From assembly GCF_027158205.1 (NCBI RefSeq), contig NZ_JAPVLU010000004.1, positions 22,859 through 86,858 of the forward strand: a stretch of 64,000 nt of DNA. The letters are read 5' to 3'. Shown here in pieces: positions 53,860 to 62,999 of the stretch; position 1 is the first letter of the stretch; each line of letters opens with the position of its first letter. The notes below the pieces were generated by a model that saw only the letters and a program-made list of their open reading frames with translations, made no database searches and was not told the DNA's origin. The translations under genes and the position numbers were made by a program. The DNA is from Streptomyces sp. H39-S7. Its GTDB lineage: Bacteria; Actinomycetota; Actinomycetes; Streptomycetales; Streptomycetaceae.

Positions 53860-54025
53860 CGGTCCCGGCGGCCCCGCAACAGGACTGCCACACGCCGTTC
53901 ATGAACGACGTGCGGGCCGAGGTCGGGCGGACGCCGGGCGGACGCCGGGCCTAGGACCAACGGCCGAGCGGGAATCCGTCCGCAGGAAGGGGGTGCAGTG
54001 CGGCTGCGCCCCTTACTCTTGGCGG

Positions 54026-55423
54026 GTGACCACGGTAGAGACCCAGAGCAGCGCACCGGCCGCCCCGCCGGAATCCCCGGACTCCGACGGCGTCCTCGGG
54101 CGGCGCTACCGCGCGCTCACCCTCGGGATCGTCTCGGTGGTGCTGCTGATCGCCTTCGAGGCGAGCGCGGTGAACACCGCGATGCCGGTCGCGGGCCGCG
54201 CCCTCGACGGGCTGTCGCTCTACGCGTTCGCGTTCTCCGGGTACTTCACCGCCAGCCTGCTGTCGATGGTGGTCTCGGGGGAGTGGTGCGACCGCAAGGG
54301 CCCGCTCGTCCCGCTCTTCACCGGCATCGCCGCCTTCGCGACCGGGCTGCTGATCTCCGGCTGCGCGCAGGACATGTGGACGTTCATCGGCGGCCGCGCG
54401 GTCCAGGGCCTCGGCGGCGGGCTGGTGATCGTCGCGCTGTACGTCATCGTCGGCCGCGCCTACCCCGAGCGGCTGCGGCCCTCCGTGATGGCCTCGTTCT
54501 CCGCCGCCTGGGTGCTCCCGGTGATCATCGGACCGGTGGTCGCGGGAGCCGTCACCGAACACCTGGGCTGGCGCTGGGTCTTCCTGGCCATCCCGGTGCT
54601 GGTCCTGCTGCCGCTCGGGGTGATGCTGCCCGCGCTGCGGAAGCTGCCGCCGGAGGAGGGGACCGCGGCGCTGAACCGGCGGCGCATCGTCCTCGCGCTG
54701 GCCGTCGCGACGGGCGCCGGCCTGCTCCAGTACGCGGGCCAGGACCTGTCGCCGGTGATGCTCGTACCGGCCGCCGTGGGCGTCGCGCTGCTGGTCCCCG
54801 GCGTCCTGCGGCTGCTGCCGCGCGGAACGTTCCGGGCCGCGCGCGGACTGCCCTCCGTGATCCTGCTGCGGGGCATCGCCGCCGGATCGTTCATCGGCGC
54901 GGAGAGTTTCGTCCCGCTGATGCTGGTCACCGAGCGCGGCTATTCGGCCACCCTCGCCGGGCTCTCGCTCACCGGCGGCGGCCTGACGTGGGCGCTCGGC
55001 TCGTACGTGCAGAGCCGCCCGCGCCTGCAGCCGCACCGCGAGCGGCTGATCAGGGCCGGCATGCTCCTGATGGCCGCGGCCGTCGCGGGCCCCGCCCTCG
55101 CGCTCGCCCAGTCGGTGCCCGCGTGGATCGTCCACGTCTCCTGGATCGTCGGCGGCTTCGGCATGGGCCTGGTGATATCCAGCGCGAGCGTCCTGCTCCT
55201 GAAGCTCTCCCGCCCCGAGGAGGCCGGCACCAACTCCGCCTCGCTCCAGGTCTCCGACGCCCTCGGCAACATCGTCCTCGTCGGCGGCTCAGGAGTCCTC
55301 TTCACCACCCTGGGCGGCGGCTCGGGCCACCCGGCCGCCTTCGTGGCCGTCTTCCTCTCCATGGCCGCCGTAGCCCTCCTGGGCGTCCTGGTGGCGGGCC
55401 GGCTGACGCCGAAGGCGCCCTGA
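54026..55423 (+). CDS. MFS transporter (EmrB/QacA-like drug exporter)
   Basis: A 465-residue membrane protein with about 14 hydrophobic segments. The N-terminal pattern (LIAFEASAVNTAMPVAGRALDGLSLYAFAFSGYFTASLLSMVVSGEWCDRKG) is the DHA2-like D1/A motif region, and GGRAVQGLGGGLVIVALYVIVGRAYPE and WVLPVIIGPVVAGAV are motifs B and C of antiporters. It probably exports a drug or metabolite. The GTG at 54026 gives a ~30-residue Pro/Ser lead. Its stop codon is the left end of the toxin-antitoxin operator. Confidence 0.9.
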   Translation: MTTVETQSSAPAAPPESPDSDGVLGRRYRALTLGIVSVVLLIAFEASAVNTAMPVAGRALDGLSLYAFAFSGYFTASLLSMVVSGEWCDRKGPLVPLFTGIAAFATGLLISGCAQDMWTFIGGRAVQGLGGGLVIVALYVIVGRAYPERLRPSVMASFSAAWVLPVIIGPVVAGAVTEHLGWRWVFLAIPVLVLLPLGVMLPALRKLPPEEGTAALNRRRIVLALAVATGAGLLQYAGQDLSPVMLVPAAVGVALLVPGVLRLLPRGTFRAARGLPSVILLRGIAAGSFIGAESFVPLMLVTERGYSATLAGLSLTGGGLTWALGSYVQSRPRLQPHRERLIRAGMLLMAAAVAGPALALAQSVPAWIVHVSWIVGGFGMGLVISSASVLLLKLSRPEEAGTNSASLQVSDALGNIVLVGGSGVLFTTLGGGSGHPAAFVAVFLSMAAVALLGVLVAGRLTPKAP

Positions 55424-55454
55424 CCGTATGGTACCGAGTGGTACCATACGGTCA
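55421..55454. promoter_or_regulatory. Perfect 15-bp inverted repeat: operator of the RHH/Doc pair
   Basis: TGACCGTATGGTACC (55421-55435), a 4-bp spacer and its exact complement (55440-55454) form an operator. The first three bases are the stop codon of the MFS gene and the last base is the A of the antitoxin ATG. Such sites are bound by ribbon-helix-helix antitoxins for autoregulation. Confidence 0.8.
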
Positions 55455-55651
55455 TGCCTGGACTGAACGTGCGTTTCACCGATGAGGAGCTGGAAGCCCT
55501 GCGTGAGCGGGCGGAGGCGGAGTCGACGAGCATGCAGGTCATAGCGCACGACGCGGTGGTGCGGGCGATCAGTGAGCGGGCGCGCCTCTTCGAGGCGGCG
55601 GCCGCGCATGTCCTGCAGGTGAGCGACGAGCTCAACCAGCGGCTCGCGTGA
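55454..55651 (+). CDS. Ribbon-helix-helix antitoxin of a Doc toxin
   Basis: A 65-residue protein. The N-terminal strand LNVRFTDEELEALRERAEAESTSMQVIAHDAVVRAI is a ribbon-helix-helix DNA-binding fold; the C-terminal helix (RARLFEAAAAHVLQVSDELNQRLA) would fold on the toxin. It should neutralise the Doc toxin and repress the operon through the palindrome that ends at its own start codon. The stop overlaps the toxin GTG by 4 bp. No usual ribosome site fits between operator and ATG. Confidence 0.85.
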   Translation: MPGLNVRFTDEELEALRERAEAESTSMQVIAHDAVVRAISERARLFEAAAAHVLQVSDELNQRLA

Positions 55652-56019
55652 CCTACTATCTGACGCTCCCCGAGCTCCTGGATCTCGCGAAGCGCCTCGG
55701 CGCCGACGAGGTGCGGGACTATGGGCTGCTGGAATCCGCACTCGCTCGCCCGAGGGCGACCGTCTTCGGCCAGGACGCCTACCCGGACATCTGGCACAAG
55801 GCCGGGGCCCTCATGGAGTCGCTGGCCCGCAACCATGCGCTCATCGACGGGAACAAGAGGATCGCCTGGTACGCGATCTGGGTCTTCCTGCAGCTGAACG
55901 GGCACACGCTGCGGGCGGACCTCGACGTGGATGAGGCCGAGACCTTCGTGCTGAACGTATGTCAGGGCATGCTCGACGTGGACAAGATCGCCGAGACCCT
56001 GCCGCGCTTCAGCGGCTGA
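55648..56019 (+). CDS. doc: Doc-type toxin (Fic/Doc fold)
   Basis: A 123-residue toxin. The Fic/Doc motif is HALIDGNKR at 63-71 (consensus HxFx(D/A)GNKR) with Leu in the F position, common in the death-on-curing group. Doc phosphorylates elongation factor Tu and stops translation; Asp67 and Lys70 are the conserved catalytic residues. The GTG at 55648 overlaps the antitoxin stop (GTGA), so the pair is translationally coupled. Confidence 0.88.
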   Translation: MTYYLTLPELLDLAKRLGADEVRDYGLLESALARPRATVFGQDAYPDIWHKAGALMESLARNHALIDGNKRIAWYAIWVFLQLNGHTLRADLDVDEAETFVLNVCQGMLDVDKIAETLPRFSG

Positions 56020-56180
56020 AGAGCCGGTCCCGCCGACGCCCAGTGACGGAAGCCCGGTCGTGAGGCACGGCGGTGGGGAGCCGGGGGGACGGGGGGTGGC
56101 GCGGGTACGCTTATGCGCTTGACGCTGTTGACGCCGGCCCCCGCCGCTGCCCCTGCCCCTTCCGACCCGCCCCGGAGACC

Positions 56181-57971
56181 GTGACTACCACCGCCGCCAG
56201 TGCCTCCCACCACCTCTCACCGGCCTTCCCCGGCCGTGCCCCCTGGGGCACCGCCGGAAAGCTGCGCGCCTGGCAGCAGGCGGCGCTCGACGAGTACATG
56301 CGGCTGCAGCCGCGTGACTTCCTCGCCGTGGCGACCCCCGGCGCCGGGAAGACCACGTTCGCGCTGACGCTCGCGTCGTACCTGCTCCACAACCACCTGG
56401 TGCAGCAGATCACCGTGGTCGCGCCGACCGAGCACCTCAAGAAGCAGTGGGCGGAGGCGGCGGCCCGGATAGGGATCCGGCTCGATCCGGACTACAGCGC
56501 GGGACCCGTCAGCAAGGAGTACCACGGGGTCGCGGTGACGTACGCGGGTGTCGGGGTGCGGCCGATGCTGCACCGCAACCGCTGCGAGCAGCGCAAGACC
56601 CTGGTGATCCTGGACGAGATCCACCACGCCGGTGACTCCAAGTCCTGGGGCGAGGCGTGCTCCGAGGCGTTCGACCCGGCGGTCCGGCGGCTCGCGCTGA
56701 CCGGTACGCCGTTCCGCTCGGACACCAACCCGATCCCGTTCGTGGCGTACGAGGAGGGCAACGACGGCATCCGCCGCAGCTCCGCCGACTACACCTACGG
56801 CTACGGGAACGCGCTCGCGGACGGCGTCGTCCGCCCGGTGATATTCCTCTCCTACAGCGGCAACATGCGGTGGCGCACCAAGGCGGGCGACGAGATCGCC
56901 GCGCGGCTCGGCGAGCCGATGACCAGGGACGCGATCGGGCAGGCGTGGCGCACCGCGCTGGCGCCGACCGGCGAGTGGATCCCCGCCGTGCTGAAGGCGG
57001 CCGATCAGCGGCTCACCGAGGTCCGCAGGAGCATCCCGGACGCGGGCGGGCTGGTGATCGCGACCGACCAGGAGTCCGCGCGCGCCTACGCGAAGATCCT
57101 CAAGGACATCAGCGGCCACAAGGTGACCGTCGTGCTCTCCGACGAGAAGGCCGCGTCCAAGCGCATCGACGCCTTCACGCACTCCGACGACCGCTGGATG
57201 GTCGCGGTGCGCATGGTGTCCGAGGGCGTGGACGTGCCGCGGCTGGCGGTGGGCGTCTACGCGACGACGATCTCCACGCCGCTGTTCTTCGCGCAGGCCG
57301 TGGGCCGTTTCGTACGGTCCCGCAGGCGCGGCGAGACCGCGTCCGTCTTCGTGCCGACCATCCCGATGCTGCTCGACTTCGCCAACGAGATGGAGGTCGA
57401 GCGGGACCACGTCCTCGACAAGCCGAAGAAGGCGGGCGAGGAGGAGAACCCCTTCGCCGAGGAGGACCAGCTCCTGGCCGACGCCGAGAAGCTGGAGGAC
57501 GAGGAGACCGAGGAGCAGCTGCCCTTCGAGGCGCTGGAGTCCGACGCCGTCTTCGACCGGGTGCTGTACGACGGCGCCGAGTTCGGGATGCAGGCGCACC
57601 CGGGGAGCGAGGAGGAGCAGGACTACCTCGGCATCCCGGGACTCCTGGAGCCGGACCAGGTGCAGATGCTGCTGCAGAAGCGGCAGACCCGGCAGATCGC
57701 GCACAGCCGGCAGAAGCCCGCCGACCAGGCGGACCTCATCGAGCTGCCGGCCGAGCGGCGCCCCATCGTCACGCACAAGCAGCTGCTGGAGCTGCGCAAG
57801 TCGCTCAACACGCTGGTGTCGGCGTACACCCACCAGAGCGGCAAGCCGCACGGCGTCATCCACAACGAGCTGCGCCGGGTGTGCGGCGGGCCGCCGAGCG
57901 CCGAGGCGACGGCCGGGCAGCTCAACGAGCGGATCAAGAAGGTCCGCGAGTGGGCCACGAAGATGCGCTGA
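56181..57971 (+). CDS. DEAD/DEAH-box superfamily 2 helicase
   Basis: A 596-residue protein with a complete SF2 core: Q-like motif KLRAWQQAALDEY, Walker A TPGAGKTT (Lys57), motif Ia VVAPTEHLKKQW, DEIH box VILDEIHHAGD, TGTPFRS, and motif VI AVGRFVRSRRRGE. It resembles the RecG/UvrB-like DEAD-family proteins annotated as helicases throughout Streptomyces. The C-terminal ~170 residues are acidic then helical, without a domain I know. Nucleic-acid target unknown. The GTG at 56181 has GGAG 5 nt upstream. Confidence 0.9.
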   Translation: MTTTAASASHHLSPAFPGRAPWGTAGKLRAWQQAALDEYMRLQPRDFLAVATPGAGKTTFALTLASYLLHNHLVQQITVVAPTEHLKKQWAEAAARIGIRLDPDYSAGPVSKEYHGVAVTYAGVGVRPMLHRNRCEQRKTLVILDEIHHAGDSKSWGEACSEAFDPAVRRLALTGTPFRSDTNPIPFVAYEEGNDGIRRSSADYTYGYGNALADGVVRPVIFLSYSGNMRWRTKAGDEIAARLGEPMTRDAIGQAWRTALAPTGEWIPAVLKAADQRLTEVRRSIPDAGGLVIATDQESARAYAKILKDISGHKVTVVLSDEKAASKRIDAFTHSDDRWMVAVRMVSEGVDVPRLAVGVYATTISTPLFFAQAVGRFVRSRRRGETASVFVPTIPMLLDFANEMEVERDHVLDKPKKAGEEENPFAEEDQLLADAEKLEDEETEEQLPFEALESDAVFDRVLYDGAEFGMQAHPGSEEEQDYLGIPGLLEPDQVQMLLQKRQTRQIAHSRQKPADQADLIELPAERRPIVTHKQLLELRKSLNTLVSAYTHQSGKPHGVIHNELRRVCGGPPSAEATAGQLNERIKKVREWATKMR

Positions 57972-57988
57972 CGGCACGGTACGGAGCG

Positions 57989-58020
57989 GGGTTCCCGGAA
58001 GGCGCGCCTTCCGGGAACCC
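57989..58020. terminator. Bidirectional terminator between the helicase and a secreted protein gene
   Basis: A perfect 32-bp palindrome (16-bp arms) lies 17 bp beyond the helicase stop and 37 bp before the stop of the convergent minus-strand gene. Confidence 0.88.
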
Positions 58021-58057
58021 GACGTGCTGGTGCGGAACCGCTCTCACCCGGCTGCTG

Positions 58058-58588
58058 TCACCAGGTGAAGGCCGACGACTGGGTCGTCGTCGCCGTGCAG
58101 TAGACCGTCGCCACGGTGGGCGACGAGGTCACGATCTTCAGTGACCAGTTGGTGGCGCTGGGAGCCCCGCCCAGCACCAGTGAGTTGGTGGTGTTGCCGG
58201 CCGCGATGGTGCCCGAACTCAGCGACAGCGGGCCGAGGGTGATCGGGTTGCCGCCGGACATCGCCGGATTGAGCTTCGCGGAGAACTGCACCTCGCTGGT
58301 GACGCCGCCGGCGGTCTTGCTCGCCTTGAGCGTCGTCGTGATGCTGTTCGGGTTGGCGCTGGAGCCGACCGGCATGGTGATGGCGGTGGAGGTGAGCTTG
58401 ATCTTCTTGACACCGGCGGTGTCGGTGGCCGTCAGGGTGCCGAGACCGGTGCCCCACGTACCGCAGTTGTAGGTGGCGGTCGCGGTGGCCGGTGCCACGG
58501 CGAACGACGAGGTGGACAGGGCGAGGGTCGCCGTGACCGCCCCGACCGTGCCGAGAACGGCCAGGCCGAGAAGTCTGGAACGTGCCAT
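58058..58588 (-). CDS. Secreted beta-rich protein, unknown function (176 aa)
   Basis: The signal peptide is residues 1 to about 30 (LLGLAVLGTVGAVTATLALSTSSFA), giving a ~146-residue exported domain rich in Thr/Ser/Gly. Two Cys (YNCGTWG and TVYCTAT) could form a disulfide, and alternating strands (TLTATDTAGVKKIKLTSTAITMPVG) suggest an Ig-like sandwich. I do not recognise the family. GGAAGGAG precedes the ATG. It stands next to two secreted Ig-like paralogs and may belong with them. Confidence 0.75.
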   Translation of the reverse strand: MARSRLLGLAVLGTVGAVTATLALSTSSFAVAPATATATYNCGTWGTGLGTLTATDTAGVKKIKLTSTAITMPVGSSANPNSITTTLKASKTAGGVTSEVQFSAKLNPAMSGGNPITLGPLSLSSGTIAAGNTTNSLVLGGAPSATNWSLKIVTSSPTVATVYCTATTTQSSAFTW

Positions 58589-59059
58589 GTGGTGGTGCTC
58601 CTTCCGGTGGGTGGAGCGCCGGGCGCATGCCGAATTTCCGGTTTGCCAACCAGAGAAGTATCACCGGGCATAACGTCCGTCGCTGTTCCGCCGCCCCTCG
58701 ACAGGGGTGCGCGGTGCCGGGCCCGGCATACTGAGTCGTAGTGAAACCATGATCTCCGAAACAGTCAACACACATGCAGGACAATTTCTCGGCGGCGAGA
58801 ATCCGCACGATTGATCCGTGGGGCCGGAAGAACGTTTCGGAAGATTTTTTCGGTGATCGGTCCGAGTGCAACTCAACCGGTTTTCAAGATTCCGTCGATC
58901 CGCTGCTTTGCTTCTCTTGACTTCTTCGGTCCTGGACCTCTCAATGTCCTGAATCATTCGACCGAGCCATCGCCGCTCCGAACACCCGGGGCCCTCCCGG
59001 CGTCACGCCGTGCCGCCTTCGGCGAGGCCGGGGCGGTGGCCGCCGCCATGAGGAGTCAG
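58589..59059 (+). promoter_or_regulatory. Divergent intergenic region of the secreted-protein genes
   Basis: These 471 bp have no supportable gene. A CCCCT/AGGGG hairpin (58694-58707) and the 14-bp palindrome TGCCGGGCCCGGCA (58715-58728) lie on the left. The interval 58740-58960 is unusually AT-rich and ends in the promoter shared with the downstream paralog. Confidence 0.5.
58917..58947 (+). promoter_or_regulatory. Promoter of the first secreted paralog
   Basis: TTGACTT at 58917 and CCTCTCAATGT at 58937 are 20 bp apart (start to start). The same two elements with the same spacing precede the second paralog at 60840 and 60860, which supports a real promoter. Confidence 0.6.
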
Positions 59060-60694
59060 GTGTCCCGACAACGAAGATGCGCACCGCGCCGGTTGGCCGC
59101 GGGCGCGGCCGGCCTCGCGCTGGTGCTGACCGGCGGGGGAGCGGCCGGAGCCCTGATCGCGTCGTCCTCAGGAACGGTCAGCCCGGTCGTGCACTGCGTG
59201 CTGCCGCTCGGCCAGGGCGAGGCCACCGGGCCGCAGGACATGACCGTGGAACTCAGCCCGTCCACCGTCCTCCCCGGCGGCAAGGTGCACGCCAGGGTGA
59301 CGCTCGGACCGGGCCCGGCCATCAGCCCGATCTCCATCACCCAGGTGCCCACCACACCCAACCTCGACCTGGCCATGTCCGGCGGCGCCACCGGCACCGT
59401 CACCGTCACGGGACCCGAGGTGCCGGTGGACGTGGAGGCCGGTAAACCCACGGTCGTCCCGCCGTTCGAGGGCGACTTCTTCGTCCCGCAGAACGCGTCG
59501 GGCCCGGTCGACTTCACCCCCCTGCGCAACCTCACCAGGACCAAGGTCCTCGGCGGTACCTACGAGACCCCCTGCGACGTCGTCAGCGGCAGCGGCAGCA
59601 TCGGCGTGGTCGACGTCCAGGGCTCCGGCGGCACGCCGGCCACCCTCGGCGCGCCCGCCGAAGCGGTCCGGCCCAACACCGCGGTGAAGCTGACCGGCGC
59701 GGGGTGGACGACGGGCGGCACCGCCGTCGCGTCGCTGTGCGCCGCCGGCGGCACCGGCTGCGACCCGGCGAAGTTCGCGTCCAGCGCGCTGACCATCGAC
59801 TCCTACGGCACGCTGGCCGGGACGGCGACCCTGGCGCCGGCCACCGACGTCCCGGACGGCGACTACCTGGTCAAGGTCAACGACGGGACGAAGGAGGCCA
59901 CCGCGCCGCTGAAGGTCAAGGCCGTGGCGGCGGGCGAGCGGGAGTTCACGCTGTCGAGCGGCAGTGGGCCGGTCGGCAGCGTCATCACCATCACCGGCCG
60001 GAACTACCGGCCCGACCAGTGGATCAACATCGTCGGTCTCGACGCCGACGGCGCGACCCTGGACGACACCGCCGTCTACCCGCAGAGCACTCCCGACGGC
60101 ACGTTCTCCACGGAGTTCACCGTCAGCGATCCCACCCTGGTCGCGATCCGGGCCGACGAGGGCGGCGACCCGGCGACCGTCAGGACGCAGCCGTTCACCG
60201 TCACCACCGGCGGCGGGGGCGGCGGCAGCACCGGCGATCAGACGCTGCGGACATCGGTGGTCCCGGGACTGCTGTCGATGACCCAGGCAGGCGACACCGT
60301 CCAGTTCGGGTCGGTGCAGCTCGACGGCGACCCGCACACGTTGCACAGCGCGCTGAACAAGGTCACGGTGCACGACGCCCGGGGCGTCAACACGGGCTGG
60401 TCGCTGACCGGCACGATGACCGCCTTCACCAGCGTCTCCGGAGCCACCATTCCGGCCGCCGCGGTCGGCTGGGTGCCGGTGTGCGCGGCCCAGCCGGGCA
60501 GCGTCGGCACGCCGGTGGCGGGCTCGCCCGCCCAGCTGGGCGCCGAGGCCGCGACGCTGTGCGGTCTCACGCCGGACGGTTCCCGGCCGTTCACCGGCGG
60601 GAACTTCGACGCCGACGCGGGTCTCACGCTCCAGGTTCCGGGAATGGCCAGTCCGGGCGACTACAGCGCCACGCTCACGCTGACGCTGTTGTGA
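59060..60694 (+). CDS. Secreted multi-domain Ig-like protein, paralog 1
   Basis: A 544-residue exported protein of unknown role. Basic N-terminus and hydrophobic stretch LAAGAAGLALVLTGGGAAGALIA act as signal peptide. Domain 1 (~40-185) starts VHCVLPLGQGEATGPQ and has two Cys. A domain at ~195-285 (TAVKLTGAGWTTGGTAVASLCAAGGTGCDPAKFASSALTIDSYGTLAG) and one at ~290-380 (GPVGSVITITGRNYRPDQWINIVGLDADGATL) look like neocarzinostatin/IPT-type Ig folds. The C-terminal ~150 residues differ from paralog 2. GTG 59060 was chosen because GGAGTCAGGTG matches the paralog's start context. Confidence 0.82.
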   Translation: MSRQRRCAPRRLAAGAAGLALVLTGGGAAGALIASSSGTVSPVVHCVLPLGQGEATGPQDMTVELSPSTVLPGGKVHARVTLGPGPAISPISITQVPTTPNLDLAMSGGATGTVTVTGPEVPVDVEAGKPTVVPPFEGDFFVPQNASGPVDFTPLRNLTRTKVLGGTYETPCDVVSGSGSIGVVDVQGSGGTPATLGAPAEAVRPNTAVKLTGAGWTTGGTAVASLCAAGGTGCDPAKFASSALTIDSYGTLAGTATLAPATDVPDGDYLVKVNDGTKEATAPLKVKAVAAGEREFTLSSGSGPVGSVITITGRNYRPDQWINIVGLDADGATLDDTAVYPQSTPDGTFSTEFTVSDPTLVAIRADEGGDPATVRTQPFTVTTGGGGGGSTGDQTLRTSVVPGLLSMTQAGDTVQFGSVQLDGDPHTLHSALNKVTVHDARGVNTGWSLTGTMTAFTSVSGATIPAAAVGWVPVCAAQPGSVGTPVAGSPAQLGAEAATLCGLTPDGSRPFTGGNFDADAGLTLQVPGMASPGDYSATLTLTLL

Positions 60695-60839
60695 ACCGAT
60701 CACAGAACCGCTCGCGTCACCGTTCGCAGAATTGATCGTTCCGTTCGGCCTCCGGCCGGTACCCGCCACCCCGGGTGCCGGCCGGAGTGCATTCCCGATA
60801 TTTGATCTGACGTGTCATCAGGTACTGTGCGGGCGTCTA

Positions 60840-60870
60840 TTGACTTATGAAGGGCGCGCCCTCTCAATGT
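60840..60870 (+). promoter_or_regulatory. Promoter of the second secreted paralog
   Basis: TTGACTT at 60840 and CCTCTCAATGT at 60860 repeat the elements and spacing seen upstream of the first paralog at 58917 and 58937. Confidence 0.6.
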
Positions 60871-60925
60871 GCCGTGCATTAGCGGAATGACACCCCCGGA
60901 TCCTGTTTCCAAGAATGGGAGTCAA

Positions 60926-62917
60926 GTGTTCTTGCTACCAAGACCATTGGCACATCGATTGTTGTCGGGTTCAGTGGCACTTGCCCTCGCCCTGACCGGA
61001 GCCGGATTGGCCCTCGCACCTGCCGCCCACGCCGGGACGATCACCCCGACGGTGCACTGCACGCTGCCGGCCGGGCAGGGCGAGGCGACCGGGCCGCAGA
61101 CCATGACCGTCGACCTCACCCCGTCCGTCGTCGATCCCGGCGGCAGCGTGCACGCGAAGGTCACCCTCGGCGGATCCCCCGCCACCAGCGGTATCTCCTT
61201 GAGCGATGTGCCGACGACCCCCAGCATCGACCTCGCCATGTCCGGCGGCGCGACCGGCACCGTCACCGTCCGCGGGCCCGAGATCACCATGGACGTCCCC
61301 GCCAACACACCCATCCTGATCCCGCCCTACGAGGGCGACTTCCTCATCCCCGTCAACGCGGCCGGGCCGATCACGTTCAGCGTGGTCCGCACCCTCACCC
61401 AGACCAAGGTGCTCGGCGGGACCTACCAGACCCCCTGCGACGTCACGGCCAACGGCGGCAGCGTCGGCACGGTGACCGCCCAGGGCACCGCCGGAGTCCC
61501 CGCCACCCTCCACGCGCCCACCGGCGCCGTCCGCCCCAGCACCCCGGTGGCGCTCACCGGTGACCTGTGGACGCCCGGCGGCACCCCCGTCCCGTCGCTG
61601 TGCGATGCCTCCGGCGGCGGCTGCGACCCGTCGAAGTTCGCCTCCAGCACCCTGGCGATCGGTGCGAACAAACAGCTGACGGGCTCCGCGACGCTCGCCG
61701 ACGCCAACGCGGTGCCGGACGGCGGATACCTCGTCAAGGTCAACGACGGGACCAAGGAGGCCACCGCGCCGCTGACCGTCAAGGCCTTCGTGCCCACCGG
61801 GCCGCGGGCGTTCACCCTCTCGCAGAGCCAGGGCCCGGTCGGCAGCGTCATCACCGTCTCCGGCAGCAACTACCGCCAGGACCAGTGGATCAACACGGTC
61901 GGTCTCGACGCCGCCGGACAGACCCTGGACGACACCGCGGTCTACGTACAGACCAGCGCCGACGGCACCTTCTCGGTGGACTTCACCGTCAGCGACCCGA
62001 CGCTGGTGGCGGTGCGGACCGACGAGGCCGGCGACCCCGCCACCACCCTCACCCGGCCGTTCACCGTCGTGGCGGCCTCCGCCACGCTCACCACGGGCGC
62101 CGCCAAGGTCAAGCCCGGCGGGACCGTCGCCGTCTCCGGGACCGGCTGGCCGGCCGGCGCCGCCGCGACCGCCTCGCTCTGCGCCGCCGACGGCACCGGC
62201 TGCGCCGCGAGCCGCATCTCCGCGAAGTCCCTGACGATCGCGGCCGACGGAACCCTGCACGGAACGGTCACCGTCGCGTCCGCGGTCGCTCCGGCCACCT
62301 ATCTGCTCAGGGTCGAAGCGGGCGGGGTCTCGCAGACCGCCGCACTGACGGTGGCGAAGTACTACATCGTCCTCAGCCCGTCCAGCGGCCCCAAGGGCAC
62401 CCGGGTGACGGTCGTCGGCCAGGGCTTCGCCCCGGTCTGCACGGTGGTGATCTCCGGGCTGAAGGCGAACGGGTCGCAGACCTCCGACATCCCCAAGACC
62501 AAGGTCGTCGGCCTCGACGGCGCGTTCTCCCAGACCTTCACGGTCAAGGACGCCGCCACGGTCGCCCTCCAGGTCAAGGAGGTACTGGTCAATCCGCGGG
62601 TCGCGGTGGCTGCCTTCACCGTCGACGACAGCATCCCGCCGCCCTCCGCGGGCTTCGCGCTCTCCCCGGACTCGGGCCCGCTGGGCACTGTGGTCCAGGT
62701 CACGGGGCAGGGCTTCGCGCCGGTCGCCACGGTGGCGGTGACCGGACGCCGGGCGGACGGTTCGCAGACCTCCGACGGCTCCGTCATCCGCGTCATCGGC
62801 CTGGACGGCGGCTACGCGCTCAACTTCACCGTGCACGACCGGACCACCGTCGCCCTCAAGGCCTGTGAGGTGCTGGTGGACGGCAGGACCGTGCAACGGG
62901 CCTTCACCGTGACCTGA
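60926..62917 (+). CDS. Secreted multi-domain Ig-like protein, paralog 2
   Basis: A 663-residue exported protein. The signal peptide is clear (LLSGSVALALALTGAGLALAPAAHA). The first three domains are closely similar to paralog 1 (VHCTLPAGQGEATGPQ; SLCDASGGGCDPSKFASSTLAI; GPVGSVITVSGSNYRQDQWINTVGLDAAG). Instead of paralog 1's C-terminus it carries another Cys-containing neocarzinostatin-like domain (GWPAGAAATASLCAADGTGC, ~400-490) and two tandem IPT-like domains (SGPKGTRVTVVGQGFAPVCTVVISGLKANGSQTSD and SGPLGTVVQVTGQGFAPVATVAVTGRRADGSQTSD). No wall-anchor is seen. The start GTG follows GGGAG. Confidence 0.85.
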   Translation: MFLLPRPLAHRLLSGSVALALALTGAGLALAPAAHAGTITPTVHCTLPAGQGEATGPQTMTVDLTPSVVDPGGSVHAKVTLGGSPATSGISLSDVPTTPSIDLAMSGGATGTVTVRGPEITMDVPANTPILIPPYEGDFLIPVNAAGPITFSVVRTLTQTKVLGGTYQTPCDVTANGGSVGTVTAQGTAGVPATLHAPTGAVRPSTPVALTGDLWTPGGTPVPSLCDASGGGCDPSKFASSTLAIGANKQLTGSATLADANAVPDGGYLVKVNDGTKEATAPLTVKAFVPTGPRAFTLSQSQGPVGSVITVSGSNYRQDQWINTVGLDAAGQTLDDTAVYVQTSADGTFSVDFTVSDPTLVAVRTDEAGDPATTLTRPFTVVAASATLTTGAAKVKPGGTVAVSGTGWPAGAAATASLCAADGTGCAASRISAKSLTIAADGTLHGTVTVASAVAPATYLLRVEAGGVSQTAALTVAKYYIVLSPSSGPKGTRVTVVGQGFAPVCTVVISGLKANGSQTSDIPKTKVVGLDGAFSQTFTVKDAATVALQVKEVLVNPRVAVAAFTVDDSIPPPSAGFALSPDSGPLGTVVQVTGQGFAPVATVAVTGRRADGSQTSDGSVIRVIGLDGGYALNFTVHDRTTVALKACEVLVDGRTVQRAFTVT

Positions 62918-62963
62918 CCCGGGGGAGCGGAGAGGCGGGAGAACGGCAGGCGGAAGGAACCAC

Positions 62964-62999
62964 AGGCGGCGCGGCCCCGGAACCGGGATCGCGCCGCCT
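62964..62999 (+). terminator. Terminator of paralog 2
   Basis: AGGCGGCGCG (62964-62973) pairs with CGCGCCGCCT (62990-62999); inside, CCCGG pairs with CCGGG. It lies 46 bp beyond the stop. Confidence 0.75.
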
